The notes under the pieces are model-generated. The model worked only from the letters and a program-made list of their open reading frames with translations. It searched no databases and had not been told where the DNA came from. A DNA stretch of 64,000 nucleotides from an uncultured Hyphomicrobiaceae bacterium (lineage in GTDB: Bacteria > Pseudomonadota > Alphaproteobacteria > Rhizobiales > CAMYJA01): assembly GCA_947258705.1 (NCBI GenBank), contig CAMYJA010000004.1:81079-145078 (forward strand), written 5' to 3'. This document shows, piece by piece, positions 9,228-17,823 of the stretch; the stretch's first letter is position 1, and each line of letters opens with the position of its first letter. The position numbers and the translations under genes were made by a program.

Positions 9228-11168
9228 GTGGTGAAGGAAATTGCGCCTTACGGCTTCTGGCCGTCGGGGATCAGCGCCGGTCTCGTCGCCGGTCAGTCGG
9301 TGCGTTTCGGATTCCTGCAAAGCTCGGGCGACTGGATTTACTGGACCGAGTCGCGTCCGGAAGAAGCCGGACGGGCGGTCCTCATGCGCGGCCGGCCGGG
9401 GCATGAACCGCAGGAACTTCTGGCAGCACCCTACTCCGCGCGCTCGAAGGTGCACGAATATGGCGGCGGGGAATTTCTGGTGGCGGGCGACCGCGTTTTT
9501 TTCAGCAATGACGCCGATCAGGACGTCTACACTTTTCGCATCGATCAGGCGGCCGGGGCGGATACCATCGAGGCGCCCGAGCGCCTGACGGCCGCGCCCG
9601 ACATGCGGTTTGCCGATTTTGCCCATGATCCCGCTCATGACCGCCTGATCGCCGTTTGCGAGCGGGCGAGGGACGGCAGCGGGGACGGGGACCATCAATA
9701 TCCGGAAAATATGATTGTTTCGATCGGGCTCGAAGGGGACCGGTTCGGCCATGTGGAAGTGCTTGTGAGGGGACGTGATTTTTACGCCTGTCCGCGTGTC
9801 CGGCAGGACGGAACGATGATTTGCTGGGTCGCGTGGGATCTGCCCGATATGCCGTGGGAGCAGGCGTCGCTTCATGTGGGCGGTCTTGGCGACGATGGTT
9901 TGGCAGGTGCCCCGGAACGAATTGCGGGCGGTGACGGGGTTTCGGTGTTTCAGCCGGAATGGTCGCGCAAGGGAGATCTCCTCTTTATTTCCGATGCCAG
10001 CGGCTGGGGCAATCTATACAAATGGGATGGCGCAAAGGTCGAACGGGTGGTGTCCATGGAGGCCGAATGCGGGCGCCCTCACTGGGTGTTCGGGATGCGG
10101 TCTTATGCAGAATCCCAATCCGGCAATCTGGGGATTGCGGCGCTTGAGGAGGGTGAGGTTCGTTTCATGGTGCTTGATCGCGCGGGGGGCGTAACCACGC
10201 CCCGGGCGATTGAAACCGGCTTTACGTCCATCGAGAACGTCAATCCCACCAAAGACGGATTTGTCGCGCAGGTGACAACCGCCGAAATGCCAGCCGCGAT
10301 CGCCGTATTCGACGGTCCGGGCGGCGCAACGGAGATTATCAGGCAATCGGCGGATGTTGCGCTCGAGGGGGCAGACATATCGGTCGCGAAGGTGATCGGT
10401 TTCGAGGGGGACGGCGGCGACCTTGTCTATGGGCAATATTACCCGCCGGCAAGTAAGGACTGGTCGGGACCGGACGGCGAATTGCCGCCGGTCATCGTCA
10501 TGGTTCACGGCGGCCCCTCGGGCATGGCTCAGCGCGGCTTTCAATGGAAGGTGCAATATTGGACAAATCGCGGTTTTGGCGTGTTCGATCTGGATTATTC
10601 GGGCAGTACGGGATATGGGCGGGCTTACCGCAAGCGCCTCGACGGGCAATGGGGGGTGCGGGACGTCGCCGATGTGGTTGCCGCGGGGCGCTATCTTGCC
10701 GGTGCGGGGCTGGCCGATCCCGGCCGCCTGCTCGTGTCGGGCGGAAGTGCCGGCGGTTACGGGGTGCTCATGGCGCTGGCGGCTGCGGACCTCTTTGCCG
10801 CGGGGGCATGTTATTACGGTATTTCGGATCTCGTCCAGCTGCTCAAATTCACCCATAAATTCGAGGGCGGCTATCTTTTCGGGCTGACGGGAACCGGCCC
10901 GGACGATTTCGAAACGGTCCTCAGGGCGCGTTCGCCGCTCAGCCATATCGACAGGATGACCAGCCCGCTGATTGTTTTTCAGGGGCTTGACGACAAGGTG
11001 GTGCCGCCGGAGCAATCGCGCATGATCGTGGACGGGCTCAAGGCACGCGGGGTCGCGGTCGAATATCATGAATTCGAAGGCGAGGGGCACGGGTTTCGAA
11101 AAGGCGCGACAATCAAGGCCGCGCTCGAGGCCGAGGCGGCGTTTTACCGGCGCGTGTTTGAGGGGTGA
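9228..11168 (+). CDS. S9 family (prolyl oligopeptidase-like) peptidase
   Basis: A 646-residue serine peptidase of the dipeptidyl/acylaminoacyl peptidase type. The N-terminal two thirds form a beta-propeller (repeats such as SRKGDLLFISDASGWGNLYKW). The C-terminal alpha/beta hydrolase domain holds the oxyanion motif MVHGGPSG, nucleophile elbow GGSAGG (Ser near residue 509), Asp in GLDDKVVPP and His in EGEGHGF. There is no signal peptide, so it should be cytosolic and trim short peptides. Start is GTG at 9228; a second GTG follows directly. It lies 18 bp behind bufD with no terminator between, so it is probably co-transcribed with buf. Its substrate is unknown; a role in degrading bufferin leader fragments is only a guess. 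Confidence 0.9.
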   Translation: MVKEIAPYGFWPSGISAGLVAGQSVRFGFLQSSGDWIYWTESRPEEAGRAVLMRGRPGHEPQELLAAPYSARSKVHEYGGGEFLVAGDRVFFSNDADQDVYTFRIDQAAGADTIEAPERLTAAPDMRFADFAHDPAHDRLIAVCERARDGSGDGDHQYPENMIVSIGLEGDRFGHVEVLVRGRDFYACPRVRQDGTMICWVAWDLPDMPWEQASLHVGGLGDDGLAGAPERIAGGDGVSVFQPEWSRKGDLLFISDASGWGNLYKWDGAKVERVVSMEAECGRPHWVFGMRSYAESQSGNLGIAALEEGEVRFMVLDRAGGVTTPRAIETGFTSIENVNPTKDGFVAQVTTAEMPAAIAVFDGPGGATEIIRQSADVALEGADISVAKVIGFEGDGGDLVYGQYYPPASKDWSGPDGELPPVIVMVHGGPSGMAQRGFQWKVQYWTNRGFGVFDLDYSGSTGYGRAYRKRLDGQWGVRDVADVVAAGRYLAGAGLADPGRLLVSGGSAGGYGVLMALAAADLFAAGACYYGISDLVQLLKFTHKFEGGYLFGLTGTGPDDFETVLRARSPLSHIDRMTSPLIVFQGLDDKVVPPEQSRMIVDGLKARGVAVEYHEFEGEGHGFRKGATIKAALEAEAAFYRRVFEG

Positions 11169-11219
11169 GAGGAATTAGCTGGAATGGACTTAGGGCGTTG
11201 CCCTGGAACAGTTAGTGAT

Positions 11220-12005
11220 TCAATATCTAGTCTTTTGACCCCATTTTTCTGATACCCATTGTTGTGTCTGTGGAGGGAAAATTCCCTGTCGACGGTAGAT
11301 AGTATTCAAAAAATTCCATCTGATGTATTGGGCGTTTTTAGAAAACTTAATGCGAACCAGAAGAAAAGGTATAATGGAAACAATTGCCGAGACCCAAATA
11401 AAGGCAGCTAGTGTAAATATTCCAATTACGGAATTAATACCATTCTCTTGAACTACACTAAAACCGATGGGAAATGTTACCCACGCAATGGCTATAAAGA
11501 GAAGAGCGATTGGAATGTTTAATATCAGCGCTAATATACCGCCATAGTAACTATAGAACGGACCGGATAAGAAAAAACGGTGTGGAACGATTATACCCAA
11601 AAACCAAGCATTTAGACCATGATAGGGGATTGTCAACGCCTCTGCATTGTCAAATTTGAAGAGTTTGATTGAGGTTATGCGGACAAATGTTTCAAGAATG
11701 AAGAGATTGATAAAAAAGAGCAGCGAGGCTCCCACAGTAAACATTATAGCAAAATTGACGTATGCGACCGGAATATTGAGAGAAAGAAACGAAATTTGTA
11801 AATTCATAGATGAATCATTGGATGCAAGCCATAGGACTCCTACAACCGCGACAATAAGATTCTTTACAGCCAAAACTAGGGACTTTTCACGCTGATTCAA
11901 AAGGCGTTCGAAGATTTGTTCTTTGGAAAGCACGTGTTTCCAAACACGAATAGCCCTGTAAAATTCGTGCCCAGCGACATCAATTGCAGTAAAATTCTTC
12001 TTCAT
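11220..12005 (-). CDS. Unrecognised AT-rich multi-pass membrane protein
   Basis: A 261-residue protein of no family I recognise. A soluble N-terminus of about 45 residues (RAIRVWKHVLSKEQIFERLLNQREK) is followed by roughly five to six hydrophobic stretches: LIVAVVGVLWLA, VNFAIMFTVGASLLFFINLFIL, YYGGILALILNIPIALLFIAIAW and VIGIFTLAAFIWVSAIVSIIPFLLV. The ATG has a strong GGAGG site. The gene and its 5' flank are strikingly AT-rich, with many AAA, ATT and TTT codons, unlike every neighbour, which points to recent acquisition. It converges with the S9 peptidase and has no partner gene. Such proteins could be stress or phage-related, but nothing here shows it. Confidence 0.75.
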   Translation of the reverse strand: MKKNFTAIDVAGHEFYRAIRVWKHVLSKEQIFERLLNQREKSLVLAVKNLIVAVVGVLWLASNDSSMNLQISFLSLNIPVAYVNFAIMFTVGASLLFFINLFILETFVRITSIKLFKFDNAEALTIPYHGLNAWFLGIIVPHRFFLSGPFYSYYGGILALILNIPIALLFIAIAWVTFPIGFSVVQENGINSVIGIFTLAAFIWVSAIVSIIPFLLVRIKFSKNAQYIRWNFLNTIYRRQGIFPPQTQQWVSEKWGQKTRY

Positions 12006-12109
12006 AATCCTCCATTTGTAACTGTGATTCGTCTGTATTGATTAGATGTGATTAATTTTGCACAGTATTTTACCAGTCTGTTTCATCTCTGATAATCAAT
12101 AATCGAGTG

Positions 12110-12606
12110 TATTGTTTGGTTGGGGAACATCTTGTCTTCGCCGATGGCCGGATGGTTTCCTGCCTCATTCGCTTGCCCATCACCGACGGGACGCAGGAAT
12201 GACGGTGGAGATAAGGGAGCGGGCTTCAGAATATGCAAGCCGTCATATCCCCCATCGACGTCATGACCGCGGCGGCGGCCATCCATGTCACTTTGCCAGA
12301 GAGCCGACGTCGAGAGTTGTTTGAGACCGGTCATCAGGGCGATGGTTGCTTAGGCACCCGCCTGCGCGGGTGAGACGGAGGAGGGAGGAGAGTGCGTTGT
12401 TAAATTTTCGAAAGGCCCATGAATTGATAGCGATCTGGGTCCCGGCCTGCGCCGGGATAAAGGGGAGAATGATGCGGGCGCAAAAGCTCAAACTCATGGT
12501 GAGGAGCGAGCCTTGCGAGCGTCTCGAACCATAGGCGGTAGGGTGAACGGTTGGAGATTACCGCTTCATCCTTCGAGACGACGCTTCGCGTTCCTCAGGA
12601 TGAGGG
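12110..12606. repeat. Intergenic block of palindromic repeats
   Basis: No gene was found. Two palindromes of the form CACCCGCC-CGCGGGTGAGACGGAGG (12354-12385) and CTGGGTCCCGGCC-CGCCGGGAT (12435-12458) recur at 17068, 33032 and 33118. At 12567-12606 there is a copy of the repeat that runs CATCCTTCGAGACG to CTCAGGATGAGGG, a sequence type very common between genes of Hyphomicrobiales. A degenerate half copy sits at 12501-12531. A further weak element (GACGGGACGCAGGAATGACGG) lies near 12185. Confidence 0.8.
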
Positions 12607-12626
12607 CAAATTTATAAATTGAGTGT

Positions 12627-12654
12627 TAAAAGGGCGGCTCAAATGAGCCGCCCT
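12627..12654 (-). terminator. Intrinsic terminator of hsp20
   Basis: On the minus strand GGGCGGCTC, loop ATTT and GAGCCGCCC form a 9-bp GC-rich stem followed by TTTT. It begins about 30 bp after the hsp20 stop codon and faces the right way for that gene. Confidence 0.85.
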
Positions 12655-12682
12655 TCGCCGTTCGGATTTAGGTTGGGCGAGG

Positions 12683-13138
12683 CTAGACGGTTGCCGTCCG
12701 GTCCTCGATCGCCTTTGGTTCGCCGATGTCGATCTTGCGCGGTTTCATTTTTTCGGGGAGTTCGCGCACGAGGTCGATATGCAGCATGCCGTCCTTCAGG
12801 TCGGCGCCCTTGATCTCGACATGATCGGCGAGCTGGAAACGGCGCTCGAAGGAGCGGGCGGCGATGCCGCGGTGGAGATAGGCCTTCTCTTCCTTTTCGG
12901 ATGCCTTCTCGCCGCTGACGGTGAGCGTGTTCTCCTTGACCTCGATATTGAGGTCGTCGTTGCCGAAACCGGCCACGGCCATGGAGATACGGTATTCGTT
13001 GTCGCCCAGACGTTCGATATTGTAGGGCGGATAGGTCGAGGCATCGGTCTCGAATCCCGAGACGGAATCGAGCATCGAGGCAAGGCGGTCAAAACCGACG
13101 GTTGTTCTGTAAAGGGGACTTAGGTCAAAACGTGTCAT
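12683..13138 (-). CDS. Small heat-shock protein Hsp20 (alpha-crystallin family)
   Basis: A 151-residue ATP-independent holdase chaperone that binds unfolding proteins in the cytosol. The alpha-crystallin domain spans about residues 37-125 and includes YRISMAVAGFGNDDLNIEVKENTLTVSGEK and HRGIAARSFERRFQLADHVE. The N-terminus RFDLSPLYRTTVGFDRL matches rhizobial IbpA-like class A proteins. The C-terminal extension contains the oligomer-contact I-x-I-like motif KIDIGEP. Expression should be heat-induced twice over: an RpoH-type promoter at 13253-13291 and a ROSE-like RNA thermometer in the leader. An intrinsic terminator follows at 12627-12654, so it is transcribed alone. Confidence 0.95.
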   Translation of the reverse strand: MTRFDLSPLYRTTVGFDRLASMLDSVSGFETDASTYPPYNIERLGDNEYRISMAVAGFGNDDLNIEVKENTLTVSGEKASEKEEKAYLHRGIAARSFERRFQLADHVEIKGADLKDGMLHIDLVRELPEKMKPRKIDIGEPKAIEDRTATV

Positions 13139-13252
13139 TACACATCCTCCTGTGAAGCGATATGAATCTACTGCCCACCATAGAGCCGAGGCCTGAGGCC
13201 GGGCTGATGTGGCCGGGCGTTGCGTCGTGCACCCGATAAGTGGCGTGCACGG
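13139..13252 (-). promoter_or_regulatory. ROSE-like RNA thermometer in the hsp20 5' leader
   Basis: Read on the minus strand, the leader just upstream of the hsp20 ATG folds into hairpins. The first is CGTGCAC/GTGCACG. The decisive 3' hairpin is CAUA-UCGCU, loop, AGGA-UGUG: UCGCU fits the ROSE anti-Shine-Dalgarno consensus UYGCU, pairs with AGGA, and leaves the hallmark unpaired G. The outer CAUA/UGUG pairs extend the stem up to the start codon. ROSE elements of Bradyrhizobium and Agrobacterium small heat-shock genes hide the ribosome site at low temperature and open on heating. The match was judged by eye without a covariance model. Confidence 0.75.
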
Positions 13253-13291
13253 CCTATATATTGGTGGTCCGAGAGACGTTTCAAGGGGTGA
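13253..13291 (-). promoter_or_regulatory. Heat-shock (RpoH/sigma-32-like) promoter of hsp20
   Basis: On the minus strand TTTCACCCCTTGAAA (forward positions about 13279-13293) matches the sigma-32 -35 consensus TNTCNCCCTTGAA. It is followed about 14 bp later by CCAATATAT, a -10-like box (forward 13255-13264). It sits directly upstream of the ROSE-like leader. Confidence 0.7.
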
Positions 13292-13410
13292 AATCCGTCT
13301 CTTGGACGCGAAACATGAACGGGAGATGAACGGATCCGTTAGCTGCGGTTCAGCTTAAAACCCACATAATCGCAGGAGAGCGGGTTAAGACGTTTATGGG
13401 AGGATTTATT

Positions 13411-13917
13411 ATGAAAAATCAACTATTTACCGTGGCCGCTCTGGGGTTTGGCCTGGTTGTCAATTGTTTGCCGTCTCATGCGGGCGATCCTTATTTTCCA
13501 GCCGATCCGGGACCAAGATACCAGTATGACGACCGCGAGGGCTATGGCGGCTCCGGATCATTGAAGGATGCGCCCTTCTATACCGAGCGTCATGCCAAAC
13601 GAAACAACCATGCCCGGTATTATGGCGAACAGGCAAATTACTGTCTGCCGCGGCAGCATATTCGCAGAAAGTTGAGAAATGCGGGATATTACGACATCAG
13701 GCGGAAAAAAGTGCGCCCCCACATCATCAAATTTCATGCATGGCACGATGATGGCTGTCTCTACCGCATTCATGTCGACAGGTGCAGCGGCGCGGTCGTG
13801 CGCTCGAGAGTTCTGAGCCGTGGCGGTGCGCCCCGGTCTTATGCACAACCCTATGGGGGGCGCTATCAAAATGGCTATGGGCGACGACCCTATAGGCGCG
13901 ACTACCGGTATTACTGA
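13411..13917 (+). CDS. Secreted basic protein with a possible PepSY-like fold
   Basis: A protein of about 168 residues with a signal peptide (MKNQLFTVAALGFGLVVNC..SHA-GDP). The mature part is rich in Tyr, Gly, Arg and Asp. It has a short conserved-looking core around CLPRQHIRRKLRNAGYYDIR and DGCLYRIHVDRCSGAVV that resembles rhizobial periplasmic PepSY-like proteins. It ends in a Tyr/Arg/Gly-rich tail (RRPYRRDYRYY). Three cysteines occur in the core. The start at 13411 is preferred to an upstream in-frame ATG (13396) because GGGAGG lies just before it. The gene stands alone. The function is unknown; the fold assignment is tentative. Confidence 0.75.
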   Translation: MKNQLFTVAALGFGLVVNCLPSHAGDPYFPADPGPRYQYDDREGYGGSGSLKDAPFYTERHAKRNNHARYYGEQANYCLPRQHIRRKLRNAGYYDIRRKKVRPHIIKFHAWHDDGCLYRIHVDRCSGAVVRSRVLSRGGAPRSYAQPYGGRYQNGYGRRPYRRDYRYY

Positions 13918-14086
13918 TTAAGGACGAAACATCCCGACTGCGCCTGTATCCGCTCGATATTCCATGATATCAACATGGAATCACCATGGAATCATGTTTA
14001 CTGCATGATCGACATGCGAGGTTGTGCCCCGCGGGCTTCGCGGCGGCGGGGGAACAGCGCATTTTCTTGGTCGGGAGACGGGTCAC

Positions 14087-15052
14087 ATGGAGCTTTTAAC
14101 AGGCATCGCGCGAAATCCCATTCCGGGGGGCGCCAAGGCGGGAATTTTCAAGGGTTATGATGGCGCGCCGCTGCGCTATTCGATCTGGAATGAAACGGCC
14201 GGCCCGAGGAGGGGGACTGTTTGCGTCTTCACCGGGCGGACGGAATACATCGAAAAATATTTTGAAGTGGTCACCGATCTGCGCCGGCGCGGTTTTACTG
14301 TGGCGATCATGGACTGGCGCGGTCAGGGAGGTTCGGCCCGAGCGCTTAAAGACAAGCGCAAGGCGCATGTCCGGAGCTTCGAGGAATACGACCAGGATCT
14401 CGTGCGCTTCATGAAAGATGTGGTGCTGCCGGATTGCGTGCCGCCTTTTTATGCGCTCGCACACTCCATGGGCGGCAATGTATTATTGCGGAATGCGACC
14501 AGGAAAGGATTGTGGTTCGACCGTATCGTGCTGACCGCGCCAATGATCCGGTTCGCGCCCGAGTCGCTGCCCTATTCATTCTACATGTCGCGGCTGTATT
14601 CGGAAGCCGCGCATCTTTTCGGGATGGGACGGAACTATGTTCCAGGCGCCGAGGATGATGAGTGGCACAATCCGCCCTTTGAAGGCAATGTGCTCACTTC
14701 CGACCGGGAACGATATGAAAGGAACCGGAGGATTGTCGAGGCAGCGCCAGACCTTGCTCTGGGGGCGCCGACCTTTTCATGGTTTCGCGCCGCCAGCCGG
14801 TCGGTCAAAATGGTCAGCGACTCTGATTATCCACCCAGGATCGGCGTGCCTATTCTTATGTTCGCAGCGGCGGACGACAAGGTGGTCTCGACCCGGGCCA
14901 TAGAGGACTTCGCACTCAAGCTCAAGGTCGGAACCCATGTGGTCATTCCCTATGCCCGGCACGAAATTCTGCAGGAACGCGACGAGCTCAGGCAATTGTT
15001 CTGGGCCACGTTCGATGCCTATATCATGGGTAATGTGCAGGATGTCGCGTAA
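14087..15052 (+). CDS. Alpha/beta hydrolase, lysophospholipase-like
   Basis: A hydrolase of 321 residues in the lysophospholipase/monoglyceride lipase (PldB-like) group. The substrate is probably a lysophospholipid or monoacylglycerol. Visible features are VFTGRTEYIEKYFEVV near the N-terminus, DWRGQGGSARAL, nucleophile motif AHSMGG, catalytic Asp in AAADDKVVS and His in ARHEIL. No signal peptide is seen. I use the ATG at 14087, preceded by GGGAGA, because an upstream in-frame GTG (14024) would add an unconserved leader. It converges with hisN, 24 bp away. Confidence 0.88.
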   Translation: MELLTGIARNPIPGGAKAGIFKGYDGAPLRYSIWNETAGPRRGTVCVFTGRTEYIEKYFEVVTDLRRRGFTVAIMDWRGQGGSARALKDKRKAHVRSFEEYDQDLVRFMKDVVLPDCVPPFYALAHSMGGNVLLRNATRKGLWFDRIVLTAPMIRFAPESLPYSFYMSRLYSEAAHLFGMGRNYVPGAEDDEWHNPPFEGNVLTSDRERYERNRRIVEAAPDLALGAPTFSWFRAASRSVKMVSDSDYPPRIGVPILMFAAADDKVVSTRAIEDFALKLKVGTHVVIPYARHEILQERDELRQLFWATFDAYIMGNVQDVA

Positions 15053-15076
15053 CGCCGGGCGCGGGGCGTATTTCAT

Positions 15077-15880
15077 CTAGCCGCTTAAAACACGCAACAG
15101 CCGGTCATGAAGCGCCGGGTCGCCGCTCGCCAGTATATTGCCGCCAATGGCGGCATCGCCGCCCGTCCAGGTGGTGACGATACCGCCCGCACGTTCGACC
15201 AGCGGTATAAGCGCCACGATGTCGAAGGGCTTGAGGTCGGTTTCCATGACAAGATCGCAGCGGCCGGCGGCCAGCATGCAATAGGCATAACAATCGCCGC
15301 CATATCTGTTGAGGCGGGTTTGTTGCGCGAGGCTATTGAATTTATCTATCGCGTAGCCGGATCCGAACAATCCGGGATCTGTCGTGGCCAGAACGGCATC
15401 TTCCAGACGGCTGCATTTTCTCGTCGTCAGAATGCGATCACCTTCCGGGCCGGTGTAACGGGTTTCTGTTTCGGTGGACCAGTAGCGCTCGCCCGTAAAG
15501 GGCTGGCTCATCATTCCCATGATCGGGCTGCCGGATTTTTTCAATCCGATCAGCGTGCCCCAGATCGGGATGCCCATGATGAACGAGCGCGTACCGTCTA
15601 TGGGATCGACGCACCAGGTGTATTCCGCATCGCGGTCATGATTTTCAAATTCCTCGCCTTCAAAATCATGGTCCGGCCAGTGTTCGGCCACCATGTCGCG
15701 CATAATCCGCTCGGCGGCGCGATCGGCCTCCGTCACCGGATCAAAACCGGCTTCCGTGTCCTTGTTATCGATGTCGATGGGTTGGCGGAACAGGGGCAGC
15801 GTCTGCCCGGCGGATGCATCCGCGAGCCGGTGGGCGAAATCCAGAAGTTGATCAAAATCGGGGGAAGTGTTCTCAGGCAA
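15077..15880 (-). CDS. hisN: Histidinol-phosphatase, inositol-monophosphatase type
   Basis: A 267-residue Mg-dependent phosphatase that removes phosphate from histidinol phosphate in histidine synthesis. The metal-binding motifs are EGEE (with EF), VDPIDGTRSF and LKPFDIVALIPLVE. The overall sequence fits the HisN branch rather than SuhB (for example NRYGGDCYAYCMLAAG). No ATG is available in frame; the annotated TTG gives MPENTSPDF, and a CTG five codons earlier is possible. hisN, N-formylglutamate amidohydrolase and cpdR are neighbours in many alphaproteobacteria. Here repeats have expanded between hisN and its neighbour. Confidence 0.9.
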   Translation of the reverse strand: MPENTSPDFDQLLDFAHRLADASAGQTLPLFRQPIDIDNKDTEAGFDPVTEADRAAERIMRDMVAEHWPDHDFEGEEFENHDRDAEYTWCVDPIDGTRSFIMGIPIWGTLIGLKKSGSPIMGMMSQPFTGERYWSTETETRYTGPEGDRILTTRKCSRLEDAVLATTDPGLFGSGYAIDKFNSLAQQTRLNRYGGDCYAYCMLAAGRCDLVMETDLKPFDIVALIPLVERAGGIVTTWTGGDAAIGGNILASGDPALHDRLLRVLSG

Positions 15881-17100
15881 AGTTGTTTCCAGTAATGAAT
15901 GAGTATGAAACGCTGATCAGATATTGCCGTTGAGCATTCAGATAGCGATTTTGTTGCTTATTGGTTACATTTGTAATGGATTTTGCAAATGTTGTTGCGG
16001 CCCGGCTTGAATTGTTCTGATTCGGCTACCATTATCGTTAATGCGAATCAATCGGCTTTTGGCGGTTGGTTTGTCGCCCTCCTTGGGCGTTTCCTCCCTA
16101 AACTTGGGCCGTTGGATTTTCCTGGCGGCCCTTTTTTTGTCGAACCCGCCGACAAGACATATTTTCCAGGGTCCCCGGCAGCGCGACTGGCACTGAAATA
16201 GCACATTGTTGCGGTTTGACCACTGCGTCATATGGTTCCCCCACAGCTCATTAGAATGGTTATTATTCCGGTTGACTTTTGTGCACCGCACACACTATAT
16301 TGCACTGCGGTACGGAATTGAGTTCCGTTCCGTCGCCCTCCTTGGGCGTTTCCTCCCTAAACTTGGGCCGTTCGCTCGGGCCAGTCCTTGACAGGTCACT
16401 ATGCGAACGGCCTCTTTTTTCGCCTGATGTTTGGTTTTCCTTACGGAAAACTGTTTTGCCTCACGGTTTTTTCCGCTTACGGCTATTTGTTTTGCCTCAC
16501 GTGCTGCTCGCCGTTACACGGCGGCACTCCGGCGGGGCGGCGCAACGCGCCGGGGACCCTTGGTCCCTTGTCGCAGAAAATAGCTATATTTTTTGCTCCT
16601 GTTTTGCCTCACGCGCTGCTCGCCGTTACACGGCGGCACTCCGGCGGGGCGGGCCTAAGGCCCGGTATTTACAACTGAGGTTTTGTTCGGCTGACCCGAC
16701 ATGTTTATGCGGTGAGGTTGGTGATAGCCTAGAGGCGGGGCTGCCTCGGGCTCTGTATTCGCTCGCGGGTATTAGTTTTTGTCTCACGTGCTGCTCGCCG
16801 TTACACGACGGCACTCCGGCGGGGCGGGCCTAAGGCCCGAGGCGCAAGCGCCATTGTTGACTACTGAGGTTGTTACCCGGCTGAACCGATATGCTTATGC
16901 GGTGATGTCGGTGATAGCCTAGCGGCGAGACTGCCTCAGGGTTTGTTATCGCTCACGTGGCGAGAATAACAATTCCGTCTTGCCCATGCAGGGAACTCGT
17001 TCCTGGGCATCCAAGCAAGTTTTTTGGGCACTCCAGATTTGCAGCGTCACGCAAACCGAGGGTTGTCTGGGTCCCGGCCTTCGCCGGGCAGGGCATGGAT
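15881..17100. repeat. Mosaic repeat block upstream of hisN
   Basis: The first ~180 bp hold nothing recognisable. From 16060 on, modules repeat. Module A (CGCCCTCCTTGGGCG...CTTGGGCCGTT, 39 bp) is identical at 16075-16113 and 16334-16372. Module B (CTGCTCGCCGTTACACGGCGG then CACTCCGGCGGGGCGG) starts near 16490, 16602 and 16777. Module C (GGGGACCCTTGGTCCCTTG...) is at 16541-16601. Module D (ATTCCGTCTTGCCCATGCAG ... GATTTGCAGCGTC) is at 16951-17048. A palindrome (GGTCCCGGCC/CGCCGGG) at 17068-17097 ends inside the next gene. Copies recur at 18656-19440, 31022-31190 and 51285-51990. Confidence 0.9.
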
Positions 17101-17823
17101 GTTTCGATCGGGACGGCCGTGTTGCTCGGTTATATAGCCGCCGGCATAGGGGCGGTTGAGCGCCACCTTGAACCCGAGCGAACGGAAGGCGTCGACGACC
17201 AGATGCGTAAAATCGGACGCGCATGCGGCGTCAAAGCGGTTTCCTATCACAATATCGGCGTTGATGTTTTCCCTGTTGAGATGGGATGATGACGGCATGG
17301 AATGACAGTCGATGAGCAGTGCCAGGCCGAATTTATCGCGGGCCCGGCCGGTAAGCTCCGTCAGTTTCCGATGATAGGGCTCATGGTAGTCATGGATCCG
17401 GCCGATTGCCTCAACCATGGTCAGCGGCCCTCTGTATATGGCGCTGCCGTCGGCGGTAATGCGCGGCAGGGTGCCCAGGCCGCCCTTTACGCGCAGACTT
17501 TTCGCATTGGCATATTTCGGCAGGGGCGGCTTGATGAGCTTGGGGTCAAGCTCGAACGGTTCACGGTTTGCATCAATATAGGCGCGCGGAAACCCGGCGC
17601 AGATCAGCGGCGCTCCATGATCGGCAACATGGGCGAATAATTCATCGACGTAACAATCCTCCAGGCTGCGCAGCTTCTGAATTTTCAAGGGTGACCGTGC
17701 GGTCAGGTCGCCCGGGTAGTCGCGGCCGGAATGCGGGGAGGAGAACACCAGAGGGGTGCGCAGCGTCCCCGGCTCAATGACCGTGTAGGGCAGCTCGATC
17801 CTGTCGACTATTCGTGCGGTCAT
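17047..17823 (-). CDS. N-formylglutamate amidohydrolase with C-terminus replaced by a repeat
   Basis: A 258-residue zinc hydrolase that releases formate or glutamate from N-formylglutamate, related to HutG. The core is intact: FSSPHSGRDYP, RSLEDCYVDELF, AYIDANREPFELD, IYRGPLTMVEAI, LLIDCHSMPS, NADIVIGNRFDAACA and GGYITEQHGRP. The family normally continues with HALQIEINRALYMDE and a further ~25 residues. Here the frame passes from NIHAL into PGEGRDPDNPRFA, encoded by the genomic palindrome at 17068-17097, and stops. So the conserved Glu-Asn-Arg segment is missing. The enzyme may be inactive, or this may be a gene degenerating by repeat insertion. It is divergent from cpdR. Confidence 0.85.
   Translation of the reverse strand: MTARIVDRIELPYTVIEPGTLRTPLVFSSPHSGRDYPGDLTARSPLKIQKLRSLEDCYVDELFAHVADHGAPLICAGFPRAYIDANREPFELDPKLIKPPLPKYANAKSLRVKGGLGTLPRITADGSAIYRGPLTMVEAIGRIHDYHEPYHRKLTELTGRARDKFGLALLIDCHSMPSSSHLNRENINADIVIGNRFDAACASDFTHLVVDAFRSLGFKVALNRPYAGGYITEQHGRPDRNIHALPGEGRDPDNPRFA

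Noticed and set aside
16279..16833. Open frame across the repeat block at 16.3-16.8 kb
   Set aside because: It is composed of repeated modules (the same peptide SLRRYTAALRRG-like segments appear again near 51.3 kb) and lacks a ribosome site.
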